Below, in pieces: positions 17,165-27,003 of a stretch of 53,228 nucleotides of DNA. Made by a program: the position numbers and the translations under genes. Position 1 is the stretch's first letter. Every line of letters starts with the position of its first letter. The DNA comes from JAKACA01 sp050010115. Lineage in GTDB: Bacteria; Actinomycetota; Acidimicrobiia; Acidimicrobiales; Bog-793. The notes below the pieces were generated by a model. The model did not search any database and was not told the DNA's origin. It saw nothing but the letters and a program-made list of their open reading frames with translations. The DNA lies in contig JBEKLQ010000017.1 in NCBI GenBank assembly GCA_050010115.1, positions 1 through 53,228 on the forward strand, read 5' to 3'.

Positions 17165-18477
17165 ACGGCCTCCGCGTGTCGGTCATCATCGGCCGACGCC
17201 AGATCGGCAAGGGTGGTGTCGAGGGAGCGGGACTCGCCGATGGGTAGATCGAGAGCCGTGTTCCACAGGTCGTGGATGGCGCGGTCCACGGGTAGGTGGA
17301 CTGCGATCTCGTTGCGGGCAAGCCGCGCGAAACGCGCGTCCTCACCGCCGACGAGCACCAGCAGGAGCGTCCCCACTCCGGGTGGTAGCTGCGACAGCAC
17401 GTCCGGGTTGAGCTCGGCGTCCTCGGCGCGCTCTGCTGCCTCGACCGTGATGAGCACGCTCAAGTCCTCCATCCAGCCGCGACCGGTGAGCCGGCTGATC
17501 ATCGGATGCGTTTCACCGAGACCATCGGGCTCCGAATCACCCGCGGCCGCACGACGGTGCCGGCTCGGCAAGGGGGCATCGGAGGGCTCGAGGGTCGCCA
17601 TCTGGACCACGATGGTCTCGAGATGCGCTGGACCGTCAGACATCTCGCTGTCGTAACCGCCCGTCGTGAGGAAACGGAGCTGGCCCTCGCGAGCAGCCAC
17701 AGCGGCGAGGCTGGCGGCGATCTCCACGGCCCGCTCGAACGCCTCACCTCCTCCCCGGTTCGTCCCGAGGACGATCGTCGTACCGGACCGGCGGGAGAAG
17801 TCAGGATCACCGCCCTCTCGCACCATCAGGTCTCCGACACGGGCAGTTGTCGGCCAGTGGATCCGGCGCAGGTCGTCCCCGGGCACATACGGCCTGAGCA
17901 TCGACGCGCCCGTCAGGATCCGCTCGGCGGCCGAGTGGGTGCTCTCGTACCCACCCAGGCCTGCGCTGAGCGGCAGCGTGTGAGGGAGCTCCTCGATCCT
18001 CGGGCGCACCAGGTACGTGACCCTGCCTGTCGAGGTCAAGCGCTCGGTAGCCAGACCGAGGCCGTCGGTCAGCACTACGTCGTAGCCGTTGATGCTGTGG
18101 CGTCCGCGGCGCGTGCTGTCGAGACCGATCGTCACCATGGCACGCTCGGCCGGCGAGAGCCGCGGAACGAGGATGCGATGGCGGCCGCCGCCGCCGGCCG
18201 GGAGCATCTGGAGCCGGTTGGCAGGGGTCGGTACCGCGCCGGTGTTCTCGACGAACAGCTCCAAGACCGTCGGCTGGCCGGCTTCGATGACCTCCGGCGA
18301 CAGCCGGGCGGAGACCGTGGTCCGGGCATGGGATCCGCGGACCCGCACGACACTCACGATGAGCAGTGCCGCGATTGCAGCTAGGACTCCGAACAGTTCG
18401 GTGATGCCGAGGACACGCCCTGCGACCAACAGGACGACGCAAGCCACGAGGGACGCGCGTCCTCGTCTGGTCAGCAC
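17161..18477 (-). CDS. DUF58 domain protein
   Basis: The 438-residue protein has two N-terminal membrane segments (about 8-45) and a beta-rich middle. The DUF58 signature RPYVPGDDLRRIHWPTTAR lies near 195-213, followed by DLMVREGG. The C-terminal half resembles a von Willebrand A-like fold. Proteins of this family work with MoxR ATPases, which lie immediately upstream here. GTG 18477 has GGGGAG about 8 bases before it. Its stop overlaps the transglutaminase start by 4 bases, consistent with one functional unit. Confidence 0.88.
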   Translation of the reverse strand: MLTRRGRASLVACVVLLVAGRVLGITELFGVLAAIAALLIVSVVRVRGSHARTTVSARLSPEVIEAGQPTVLELFVENTGAVPTPANRLQMLPAGGGGRHRILVPRLSPAERAMVTIGLDSTRRGRHSINGYDVVLTDGLGLATERLTSTGRVTYLVRPRIEELPHTLPLSAGLGGYESTHSAAERILTGASMLRPYVPGDDLRRIHWPTTARVGDLMVREGGDPDFSRRSGTTIVLGTNRGGGEAFERAVEIAASLAAVAAREGQLRFLTTGGYDSEMSDGPAHLETIVVQMATLEPSDAPLPSRHRRAAAGDSEPDGLGETHPMISRLTGRGWMEDLSVLITVEAAERAEDAELNPDVLSQLPPGVGTLLLVLVGGEDARFARLARNEIAVHLPVDRAIHDLWNTALDLPIGESRSLDTTLADLASADDDRHAEAV

Positions 18478-18513
18478 GCCGGACGCTCCCCAGTACCGAT
18501 GGGCGGTCGCGCC

Positions 18514-19479
18514 TCAGCGCGACGCGCGCTCGCCCTCGAGGATGGGGACTTTGGCCAGCAGCTCGTTCACGACAGCGGCGACGTGGTTGCCGCCAGCCGT
18601 GCGCGCCGTGCGCAGCTCGAGCCGGTGCCCCACGACGGGCAGCGCCAGCGCCTTCACGTCATCAGGGATCACGTAGTCGCGGCCGTGCAGCACTGCCCAG
18701 GCACGGGCGGCTCGTTGCAGAGCGAGCCCGGCCCGCGGCGACATCCCGAGCAGTACCGCCGGGTGCGTCCGCGTCGCGTTGGCGAGGTCGACGATGTACC
18801 GCTGCACCGCCGTGGAGCAGTGAACCTCCCGGACCCGTTGAGCGAGCTCGAGCACCGCCTCGGGTGTCGCCACGGACTCCAGATCCACGAGTGGCTCGTC
18901 CACGCCGTGACGTTCCAGCAGATCGACCTCTGAGGCAGGGTCGGGATACCCGATATGGATCCGCATCAGAAAACGGTCCAACTGGCTCACCGGGAGCGGG
19001 TAGGTACCTTCGTGCTCGATCGGGTTCTGCGTCGCGATCACCATGAACGGCTCGGGCAACGGGTACGTGACACCTTCGACCGTGACCTGCCGCTCCTCCA
19101 TCGCTTCGAGCAGGGCGGACTGGGTCTTCGGAGGGGTACGGTTGATCTCGTCGCCGAGCACGATGTTGGCGAAGATCGGCCCGGGACGGAACTCGAATTG
19201 CGACGTGGCCCGGTCGTAGATGCTGACGCCGGTTACGTCGGATGGGAGGAGATCCGAGGTGAACTGGATTCGCCGGTGCCGACATTCGACCGACGCGGCG
19301 ATGGACTTCCCGAGGCTCGTCTTCCCGACGCCGGGAACGTCCTCGATCAAGAGGTGTCCGCCGGCGACCAAGCACGTCACGGCATGCCGAATAGCCAACT
19401 CATTGCCCTGGATCACTTTCAGGACGTTGTTGACGATCGCCGTGAACAGCCCGTCCGCGGGTCCCCCGTCCATAGTCAC
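18514..19479 (-). CDS. moxR: MoxR-family AAA ATPase
   Basis: The 321-residue ATPase has Walker A DVPGVGKTSLGK, Walker B VLGDEINRTPPKTQSALLEAM and sensor region ATQNPIEHEGTYPLP. MoxR proteins act as chaperone-like ATPases on partner complexes, here probably the DUF58 and transglutaminase proteins downstream. GTG 19479 gives a GTGA overlap with the stop of the CHAT gene; ATG 19473 two codons later is an equally plausible start. Translational coupling to a CHAT protease gene is unusual for this set. Confidence 0.9.
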   Translation of the reverse strand: MTMDGGPADGLFTAIVNNVLKVIQGNELAIRHAVTCLVAGGHLLIEDVPGVGKTSLGKSIAASVECRHRRIQFTSDLLPSDVTGVSIYDRATSQFEFRPGPIFANIVLGDEINRTPPKTQSALLEAMEERQVTVEGVTYPLPEPFMVIATQNPIEHEGTYPLPVSQLDRFLMRIHIGYPDPASEVDLLERHGVDEPLVDLESVATPEAVLELAQRVREVHCSTAVQRYIVDLANATRTHPAVLLGMSPRAGLALQRAARAWAVLHGRDYVIPDDVKALALPVVGHRLELRTARTAGGNHVAAVVNELLAKVPILEGERASR

Positions 19480-22388
19480 TTCGTAAGCTTCGCAGCTACC
19501 TGGGAGGCGCGCGTACGCGGCCCTGGACCGTACGGTGGGCCGGCAGCGGCGGTGCCCCCCGCACCGAAGCACACGAACGCGCTGGCGGCGAGCGCGGCGA
19601 GTGCCCGGTCGGACCGTCCTGCCAGCTCAGCGGGCTCGAGTTCCCGGAGACCATGTCCGATCTGTGTCAGGGCGAGGGCGGCAGCCGGCCCGCACCCAGC
19701 AGCCAGGCGCCGGTGCAGGCTGGCCATCACCTCGGGCGTGGTTGCATCGGGCACAGGGACGACGCCGGCCACGATGGCCCGCGAACCGAGCGACAACAAC
19801 GCTGCAGCCGTTCCCATGAGCTCGTCGCCCGGCTGGACTTCGCTGCGACCGGCGTCACAGGCGGAGAGGATGATGAGCTGGGGCGGATCACCGATCTCCT
19901 CCAAGTCGTAGACCGTGAGCGGACCGTCGGCGACGTCGAGGGACGAGAACAGCGCATTGTCCGCCCGGAACCGCCCGTGGGCAACGACATGGGCCACGCC
20001 CGCCCCTCGCATCGCCGCCGCGACCGCCCTCGCCGTCGCAGCGCCGCCGTCGAGGATCCGGGCGCCAGCCCAGAGTGACGCGATCGCCTCGACCTCCCGC
20101 CGCCCCCGAGGGATGCCCGGACCAACGACCAGGACCGTGTGACCGGGGCGGGGCGGCGCAGTGGCGCGGTTCAGCCACAGCGCAGCAGATGGCGTCACCG
20201 ACACGGCTCGGCCCTGAAGGCTCGGGAGGACCGCCCAGGGCATCGAATGCAGCGAGCCGGTTGGAACCAGCACGATCTCCGGAAGCCTGGCGGACAGGCC
20301 GACCCGGAGGCTGCCAGGCTCAGCCGGTTCGGGAAGGTCGTCGCTGAGCGGGGCGAAGATCAACGTGTCTGCCTCGCGAGCGGCCCGCTGCAGCAGCTGC
20401 GCGGCGGCCACCAGGCTTGCTGGTGAGTCACGTCCGACAATCAGGCGACCGAGGGCGAAGCGCACTGCCGCCCGCCAACGCTCGAGCTCCTCGACCGGTC
20501 CGAGCTCGCGCATGACGCAGGTGCGCTCTGTGGCGACCACGGCGTGCAACAGCCCGCCACTGTGCACCAGCTCAACCAAGACGCGCTCGGTGGGAGGTCC
20601 CAAGGCGGCCTGCAGCTGGCGGAGCGTCACTGCCGGTGGGGCCGCGCGTCGCTCAGCGGTGGCGCGGAGCGATCTGAGGCGGATCTCCGTCTCGAGGCGG
20701 CGGCGGCGGCGGGCGAGCTCAGCCGCCTCTGGACCGCCGGCCTCGCCCGCCTGGACGGCCTGCTCGAGTGCCGCCACCGTGTGGCGCAGCTGCGCGAGTC
20801 GTTCGGCCACCACTGGATCCGGAGGAGGAAGCACGTCGGGCGACCACAGCGATCGAGCGCGCCATCGCTCGGACCACTCGAGGACCCGACCAGCCCGTCC
20901 TGACTGCAGTACGAGCTCGAGGCCGAGCTCCGCCAGATCCGCCGAGCTGGTCGCGGCCCGTGCCCTCAGCTCGGTCGCACCGAACGTGGCGCGGTGTTCC
21001 TCGGCGATCTGGAGGCCACGCCGCAAGGCCCGCAACGCGCCCGAGCGGTTGCCCGCGGCCAGACGCGCCAGCGCCACGGCATGCCAGGCTTTCGCCCGCT
21101 CGTCCGACGAGCTCGCCGCGTAGCGGTTCCCCCTGACCTGCACCGACGCCAACGCTGAAAACGCCAGGTCCTCGTCGCGGGCCGCCATCGCCGCTCGGGC
21201 AGCGGCGATGCGGGCTTCCAGGCCGTGAACGCGCCACCCGGCTACTTCGAGCTCACCCGCCAGCTTGAGCGCCTCGGCGGCCAGCGACAGCGGCGGCGTG
21301 TGATCCGTCCAGCTCGCTCGAGCTGCGACGAACCGTGCCAACGCCGCCCAGCCGTCCCGGCCCTGGCGGGCCAACGCGGTGGCGGCCTCGAGCGCTTCCG
21401 CCCTGGCCGTGGGCAGGTCGCCGCTGGCGAGTCCGATCTCGGCCAGCATCAGCCTTGCCTCTGCGAGATCGGCGGCAAGACCAGCCTCCTGCAGGTCTGC
21501 GACGGCCTCGTCGGCTGACGCTCGGGCTTCGGGCAGCAGCCGAGCCGACATCATCACCTCGCACCGATCGATTCGGGCCGAGTGGACGGGTAGCCCCAGC
21601 CGGACGTACTCAGCCAACGCCTCGTCGAAGTGAGCGAGAGCGGTCGGCACATCACCCCGGCGAGCGGCCACGAAGCCGAGGTTGTGCACGACGTTCGCCG
21701 CTCCGAACTCCACCCCTTGCTCCCGCAGTAGCCCGAGGGCTTCCTGGAGCTCGCGCTCGGCACGGGCGTAGTCGCCGAGGTACGCATGCACGATCCCCCG
21801 GTTCGACAGCAGCCGTGCCACCGGGCCCACGAGGCCTGCGGAACGGCAGGTGGTCAGCGCACTGGCCGACTGCTCGAGGGCGTCGGTGTAACGGCCGAGC
21901 CGCATCAGGATCGTGGCCCGCTGCGACTGCACCTTCCCGAGCGTCGCCTCATCAGTCACCAGCTCGAGTGCCGCGTCAACCTCGGCCATCGCCGCGTGGG
22001 GCTCCTCACACTGGAGCATCGTGATAGCCAGCCCGAGCCGGATCCCGGCCGCCCGACCGTCGAGGCCGGCCGCCAGGGCCTGGTCCTTCGCCCGCTCGAA
22101 CCGCAGCCGCGCTGCGCCGACACGCCCCAACTCGAGCTCGGCCAGGCCGGCGGCGCGTTCGGCCACGGCCCTCGCCTCTGCTTCGAGGAACGGCCGGCCG
22201 AGCAGCGCCTCCGCGATGACTAGCGCCTGGCGGGGATCGCCGCCCACGAGCTCGAGCACACGCTCGGCTGCGGCGAGGTCAACTGCGGCGAGGTCGGCCG
22301 CGGCGAGGTCAACTGCGGCGAGGTCGGCCGCAGCGAGGTCGGTCGCAGTCTCAGTGAGCCCGGGTGTCGGTCGCGTCAGGCTCGGCAC
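19476..22388 (-). CDS. TPR-CHAT caspase-like protease
   Basis: This 970-residue protein has an N-terminal DLAAV/DLAAA repeat (about 17-41), then a long helical array of tetratricopeptide-like repeats (about 45-500). A coiled helical linker rich in Arg and Glu (about 520-580) precedes a C-terminal CHAT domain (about 590-950). The likely catalytic dyad is His804 in VVAHGRF and Cys844 in LSACDAGR. CHAT peptidases are clan CD relatives of caspases, and some act in bacterial immunity when a sensor activates them. No signal peptide is visible, so it is probably cytosolic. It follows a small beta-rich gene by 6 bases and is coupled to moxR. The GTG start is provisional, since the repeats make the N-terminus uncertain. 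Confidence 0.85.
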   Translation of the reverse strand: MPSLTRPTPGLTETATDLAAADLAAVDLAAADLAAVDLAAAERVLELVGGDPRQALVIAEALLGRPFLEAEARAVAERAAGLAELELGRVGAARLRFERAKDQALAAGLDGRAAGIRLGLAITMLQCEEPHAAMAEVDAALELVTDEATLGKVQSQRATILMRLGRYTDALEQSASALTTCRSAGLVGPVARLLSNRGIVHAYLGDYARAERELQEALGLLREQGVEFGAANVVHNLGFVAARRGDVPTALAHFDEALAEYVRLGLPVHSARIDRCEVMMSARLLPEARASADEAVADLQEAGLAADLAEARLMLAEIGLASGDLPTARAEALEAATALARQGRDGWAALARFVAARASWTDHTPPLSLAAEALKLAGELEVAGWRVHGLEARIAAARAAMAARDEDLAFSALASVQVRGNRYAASSSDERAKAWHAVALARLAAGNRSGALRALRRGLQIAEEHRATFGATELRARAATSSADLAELGLELVLQSGRAGRVLEWSERWRARSLWSPDVLPPPDPVVAERLAQLRHTVAALEQAVQAGEAGGPEAAELARRRRRLETEIRLRSLRATAERRAAPPAVTLRQLQAALGPPTERVLVELVHSGGLLHAVVATERTCVMRELGPVEELERWRAAVRFALGRLIVGRDSPASLVAAAQLLQRAAREADTLIFAPLSDDLPEPAEPGSLRVGLSARLPEIVLVPTGSLHSMPWAVLPSLQGRAVSVTPSAALWLNRATAPPRPGHTVLVVGPGIPRGRREVEAIASLWAGARILDGGAATARAVAAAMRGAGVAHVVAHGRFRADNALFSSLDVADGPLTVYDLEEIGDPPQLIILSACDAGRSEVQPGDELMGTAAALLSLGSRAIVAGVVPVPDATTPEVMASLHRRLAAGCGPAAALALTQIGHGLRELEPAELAGRSDRALAALAASAFVCFGAGGTAAAGPPYGPGPRTRASQVAAKLTK
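22270..22344. repeat. 15-bp tandem repeat in the 5' end of the CHAT gene
   Basis: Five 15-bp units based on GCGGCGAGGTC run from 22270 to 22344. Units ending AACT and GGCC alternate, so the first four form two exact copies of a 30-bp repeat. The unit encodes a five-residue DLAA(A/V) period in the CHAT protein N-terminus and keeps the frame whatever the copy number. Confidence 0.93.
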
Positions 22389-22394
22389 CAGGCG

Positions 22395-22955
22395 TCAGAC
22401 AGTCACCCAGCTGGTGGCCGTCGCCTCACCGTCGCCGGTGAGCGGTACGCAGCGAAGACTGATCGTCTCGCCGGGCAGCTCGGGCACATGGAACGTGCCA
22501 TAGTCATCGCGACCGAGGTCGAGGCTCCCGCTCCGGTGACGGACCTCGAGCGAGACCGGCTGAGGAGGCACCACCTGGCACACGAGCTCCCGGCGAGCGC
22601 CGTCCACCTCGACCTCGATGGTCAGGTCCGGGCCCTGGAACGTCAGCTGGCGGGTCGCTCCGTCCCCTCCACGCACCCCGCGGACGCCGGCGAGCCGGTC
22701 CGGGTCGCTGGCCGAGTCGTACACGAGGATGGCGAGCTCGTCATCGACGGATCCGATTGGCTGCCCGGCGCTGGCCAGCTGTGCAAACCGGCGGAACATC
22801 GCCCCGCGGGCGAGATCCGCCGGTTCCCGGTCGCCGGCCTCGCCGGCCACATCCGTCGCTGCTCCGGGCGGGCTCGCAGCACCCGGCGCGACTCCGGCTG
22901 ATCGCTCGGCGAGCCAGTCGGCGAACGACACCACGTCGGCGATCGGGCGGTCCAC
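22395..22955 (-). CDS. Hypothetical beta-rich protein, predicted partner of the CHAT protease
   Basis: The 186-residue protein has a helical N-terminus (VVSFADWLAERSA), an Ala/Pro/Gly linker, and a C-terminal half of predicted beta strands (LTFQGPDLTIEVEV, LVCQVVPPQPVSLEV, GTFHVPELPG). I recall similar proteins beside CHAT-TPR genes in other actinobacteria, often near an ECF sigma gene, but I cannot check this. It is the first gene of the CHAT-moxR-DUF58-transglutaminase run. GTG 22955 lies 6 bases after TACACT. It has no recognisable enzyme motif. A sensor, adaptor or substrate role is inference. Confidence 0.7.
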   Translation of the reverse strand: MDRPIADVVSFADWLAERSAGVAPGAASPPGAATDVAGEAGDREPADLARGAMFRRFAQLASAGQPIGSVDDELAILVYDSASDPDRLAGVRGVRGGDGATRQLTFQGPDLTIEVEVDGARRELVCQVVPPQPVSLEVRHRSGSLDLGRDDYGTFHVPELPGETISLRCVPLTGDGEATATSWVTV

Positions 22956-22961
22956 GGGGCG

Positions 22962-22967
22962 AGTGTA
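22962..22967 (-). promoter_or_regulatory. -10 hexamer TACACT for the CHAT operon
   Basis: TACACT, six bases (CGCCCC), then GTG 22955. No ribosome binding site is visible, so a leaderless mRNA is predicted. No good -35 is seen. Confidence 0.4.
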
Positions 22968-22997
22968 GCGATAGGAGAGGCGGGTGGATTCTGCGCG

Positions 22998-23798
22998 CTA
23001 GCTCAAGCGCCCTGCCTCGATGATGCTCCGAAGAAACCGCTGCGTGCGCTCATCTTTCGGCGCGCTGAAGAGCTCGGCCGGAGGAGCCTGCTCCACGATG
23101 AGACCATCGGCCAGGAAGCACACCCGGTTGGCGATATCACGAGCGAAGCCCATCTCGTGCGTCGCGATCACCATCGTCATCCCGGCGGCCGCGAGCTCGC
23201 GGATCACGTCGAGCACCTCCGCCACGAGCTCTGGGTCCAGCGCGCTCGTCACCTCGTCGAGCAGCATGATCCGCGGGTGCATCGCCAGTGCTCGCACGAT
23301 CGCCACCCGCTGCTGCTGGCCGCCCGAGAGGCGGTCAGGGTAGTCGAGCTCTTTGTCGAGCAGCCCGAAGCGGGCAAGGAGAGTCCTCGCCTCCCCCTCC
23401 GCGGTCGAGCGCGGCACGCGCAGCGCCTTGATCGGTGCCAGCGTCACGTTGGCGAGCACGTTCATGTGCGGGAATAGGTTGAACGACTGGAATACGATGC
23501 CGATCTGGCGCCGCACGAGGTTCTCGTCAACTTGACCTTCCACTGCGATGTCCTGGCCCCACAGGATGATGCGACCCGAGTCGATCGGCTCGAGCAGGTT
23601 CATGCACCGCAGCAGTGTCGACTTGCCCGACCCCGATGCGCCGATGAGGCAGATCACCTCGTGCGAGGCGACGGACAGGTCGATGCCCCTCAAGACCTCG
23701 AACGTGCCGAACGACTTGTGAAGACCCTCGACCCGCACCGCCTCGGTGCCCGGGGCGTCGTCCGGTTGCGAGGGCATCGCCGGCTGCGCCTGGCTCAC
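22998..23798 (-). CDS. Polar amino-acid ABC transporter ATP-binding protein
   Basis: The 266-residue ATPase of the GlnQ/HisP type has Walker A GASGSGKST (53-61), signature LSGGQQQR (157-164), Walker B IMLLDEVTSALD and switch His214 in IATHEMG. GTG 23798 overlaps the permease stop as GTGA. The first 20 residues are a Pro/Gln-rich extension. With the permease and binding protein upstream it forms a complete importer; the substrate cannot be assigned from the ATPase. Confidence 0.94.
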   Translation of the reverse strand: MSQAQPAMPSQPDDAPGTEAVRVEGLHKSFGTFEVLRGIDLSVASHEVICLIGASGSGKSTLLRCMNLLEPIDSGRIILWGQDIAVEGQVDENLVRRQIGIVFQSFNLFPHMNVLANVTLAPIKALRVPRSTAEGEARTLLARFGLLDKELDYPDRLSGGQQQRVAIVRALAMHPRIMLLDEVTSALDPELVAEVLDVIRELAAAGMTMVIATHEMGFARDIANRVCFLADGLIVEQAPPAELFSAPKDERTQRFLRSIIEAGRLS

Positions 23799-24721
23799 GT
23801 CAGGGCTCCGGCGAGCCGGCGGTTCCGATCCTTGGCGATCAGGTGGTCCGTGAAGCGCGCAAGCGGGATCGTGAGGATCAGGAACAAGATGGCGGCGGTC
23901 GTGAAGCCCGAGTAGTTGAACGTCGTCGCGCCGTAGATCTGCGCCGCCTGGTTCGCCTCGATGGCGCCGAGGACACCGACGAGCGCAGTGTCCTTCTGCA
24001 AGCTGATGAAGTCGTTCAACAACGCCGGGATGATGTTCCTCACCGCTTGAGGCAGCACGACGTAGCGCGTCGAGGTCCAACGCGACAACCCGAGCGATCG
24101 TGCCGCCATGGTCTGGCTCCGGTGCACCGAGTGAAGGCCTGCGCGATAGACCTCCGAGACGTAGGCGGAGTACGAGAGCACGAGCGCCGTGACCCCGTAC
24201 ACCGCGAGCGGTTGGTCCGAGACGTACCGGATCGACAGCGCCGGCATGCCAAAGCCCACCATGTAGATCACCAGGAGCAGGGGAACACCCCGGAAGACGT
24301 CGACGTAGACCGTCGCGAGTATCCGGAGCGGAAACATGACCGGCCCGGTTGACTCACGGACCAACGCCAGCACCAACGCAAGGACCAAGATGAGCACTTC
24401 GGCCACCAGGAACATCTTGATGTTGAGGAGCAGGGCGGGGCCGATGCCCGGCAAGCCGGCTCGGTGGTTGCCGATGAGCGAACGCCACATGTTCGACCCG
24501 CTGAAGAACGTGCGCCTCACGAGGGCGCTACCGGGAGCGAACAGGAACGCAGCGACGAAGACCGCTACGAACGTGACTGTGCTCACGGTCGAGATCACGG
24601 TCGAGTGCCGCCCGCCACCGAGCAGCCGCGGGCCTCGGATGAAGCCGGGACCGCCCGCCCCTGTCGGCTGCAGCACGCTGAGCAACTCGTCCCGCCCGGC
24701 GCCGGACCGGAACTCGGCCAT
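23795..24721 (-). CDS. Polar amino-acid ABC transporter permease
   Basis: The 308-residue membrane protein has an N-terminal extension with one hydrophobic segment (about 45-62) and a second part with at least five. The ATPase-coupling EAA loop is EVYRAGLHSVHRSQTMAARS followed by LGLSRW, as in HisM/GlnP-type permeases. ATG 24721 lies two bases after the stop of the binding-protein gene. Only one permease gene is present, so it would act as a homodimer. Confidence 0.93.
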   Translation of the reverse strand: MAEFRSGAGRDELLSVLQPTGAGGPGFIRGPRLLGGGRHSTVISTVSTVTFVAVFVAAFLFAPGSALVRRTFFSGSNMWRSLIGNHRAGLPGIGPALLLNIKMFLVAEVLILVLALVLALVRESTGPVMFPLRILATVYVDVFRGVPLLLVIYMVGFGMPALSIRYVSDQPLAVYGVTALVLSYSAYVSEVYRAGLHSVHRSQTMAARSLGLSRWTSTRYVVLPQAVRNIIPALLNDFISLQKDTALVGVLGAIEANQAAQIYGATTFNYSGFTTAAILFLILTIPLARFTDHLIAKDRNRRLAGALT

Positions 24722-24723
24722 GG

Positions 24724-25596
24724 TTACGGCTTGATCGTCGGGATGCTGAGGTAGCTCTTCAGGTACACCTGCTCGTAGTGAGCAAGGACGCCCGTGGTCT
24801 TCAGGTGCTCGATCGCTTTGTCGAGGCAGGTCACGAGCTGATCGCCCTTCTGGAGGAGCAGCCCGAAGTGCTCGCCGGTACTCGGGAACTGCCCGAGCGC
24901 CACCGTCCCCTCACTCGACGCGATGTACTGAGCTGTCGGTGTGTCAGTCACGAACGCCTGGATCTGATTGGTGGTCAACGCCTCCTTGACATCGTTCAAC
25001 GTCGAATAGACCTTCGGCTGCGTCGTCGGCTGGATGTACTGGTTGATGTACGCCAGGCTCGTGGTCCCGATCTGGTCGCCGTACACATACTTCTTGAGCG
25101 CGGCCGGCGAGTGGTTCTTCACGACCGGACCGTTCTTCAGCACGACGAGCGCTTGGTTGTCGTTGAAGTAGCCGACGCTGAACGTGACCACCTGCGAACG
25201 CGCTGCCGTGACGGAGATCTCGTTGATGTCGAAGTCGAAGTTCTTCGGGCCGGGGGCGTACGACTCGTCGAACGGCTCGTAATTCCAGTGCACCTCGGAC
25301 GGGGAGAAACCGAGCAGCTGAGCGACCGCGTACGCAGTCGCAGCCTCATATCCCAGCCGGTTCTCCGGCCGGTTCGCGTAGAACCAGGGCACGTACACGG
25401 GGTCGTCCGTGGCGATCCTGAGCTGGCCCTTGTGGACGACGTATTTCTGTATCGCTGCGTTCGTGCAGCTCGCACCGAGGACGCCGCCGCCGGACGACAC
25501 GCTGGAAGTGGTCTCACTGGATGTCGAGGTCGGGCCGCACGCCGCCAGCCCAGCTACCGAGACGAGGACCGCCGCCGCCACGAGAACTCTTCGCAT
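24724..25596 (-). CDS. Amino-acid ABC transporter substrate-binding lipoprotein
   Basis: The 290-residue protein has a lipoprotein signal ending in LAAC (Cys20), a Ser/Thr-rich linker, and a family 3 solute-binding fold starting near QLRIATDDPVYVPW. The DINEISVTAARSQVVTFS segment matches the hinge region of amino-acid binding proteins. ATG 25596 has GAGGAG 11 bases upstream; a GTG three codons earlier is too close to that site. The usual Arg-Asp ligand contacts are not obvious to me, so the substrate is left open. Confidence 0.92.
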   Translation of the reverse strand: MRRVLVAAAVLVSVAGLAACGPTSTSSETTSSVSSGGGVLGASCTNAAIQKYVVHKGQLRIATDDPVYVPWFYANRPENRLGYEAATAYAVAQLLGFSPSEVHWNYEPFDESYAPGPKNFDFDINEISVTAARSQVVTFSVGYFNDNQALVVLKNGPVVKNHSPAALKKYVYGDQIGTTSLAYINQYIQPTTQPKVYSTLNDVKEALTTNQIQAFVTDTPTAQYIASSEGTVALGQFPSTGEHFGLLLQKGDQLVTCLDKAIEHLKTTGVLAHYEQVYLKSYLSIPTIKP

Positions 25597-25633
25597 CCGG
25601 ATCACAACTCCTCTTGCGAGACAGGAGACAACT

Positions 25634-25649
25634 CTCTCCGACCGGAGAG
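25634..25649. promoter_or_regulatory. Inverted repeat in the divergent intergenic region
   Basis: CTCTCC (25634-25639) and GGAGAG (25644-25649) form a 6-bp perfect stem with a 4-base loop. It lies 38 bases upstream of the binding-protein start, where it could fold in the 5' leader or serve as an operator. I do not recognise it as a known riboswitch. Confidence 0.3.
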
Positions 25650-25713
25650 TCCCGTCGCCCCGATTGGGAGCCGAGCCTATCCAGGTCTGCGGTGCGGGCG
25701 CAGTGGTGGGCCG

Positions 25714-25719
25714 TATCAT
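25714..25719 (+). promoter_or_regulatory. -10 hexamer TATCAT for the hydroxylase gene
   Basis: TATCAT ends 8 bases before GTG 25728, and no ribosome binding site is present. This is another probable leaderless start. Confidence 0.42.
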
Positions 25720-25727
25720 CGACCCCA

Positions 25728-26963
<1,236 letters not shown>

Positions 26964-27003
26964 GCGCCACCAGACGACAGCCGACATCGATCGAGGAGCG
27001 ACC

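Noticed and set aside
19535..22388. Several long plus-strand frames across the CHAT gene
   Set aside because: They are Arg/Ser/Ala-rich and without motifs, whereas the minus strand shows TPR and CHAT signatures throughout.
25600..25727. Riboswitch in the leader of the amino-acid ABC binding-protein gene
   Set aside because: Only one short hairpin (25634-25649) is visible, and I cannot match it to the glycine, glutamine, SAM, lysine or T-box classes.
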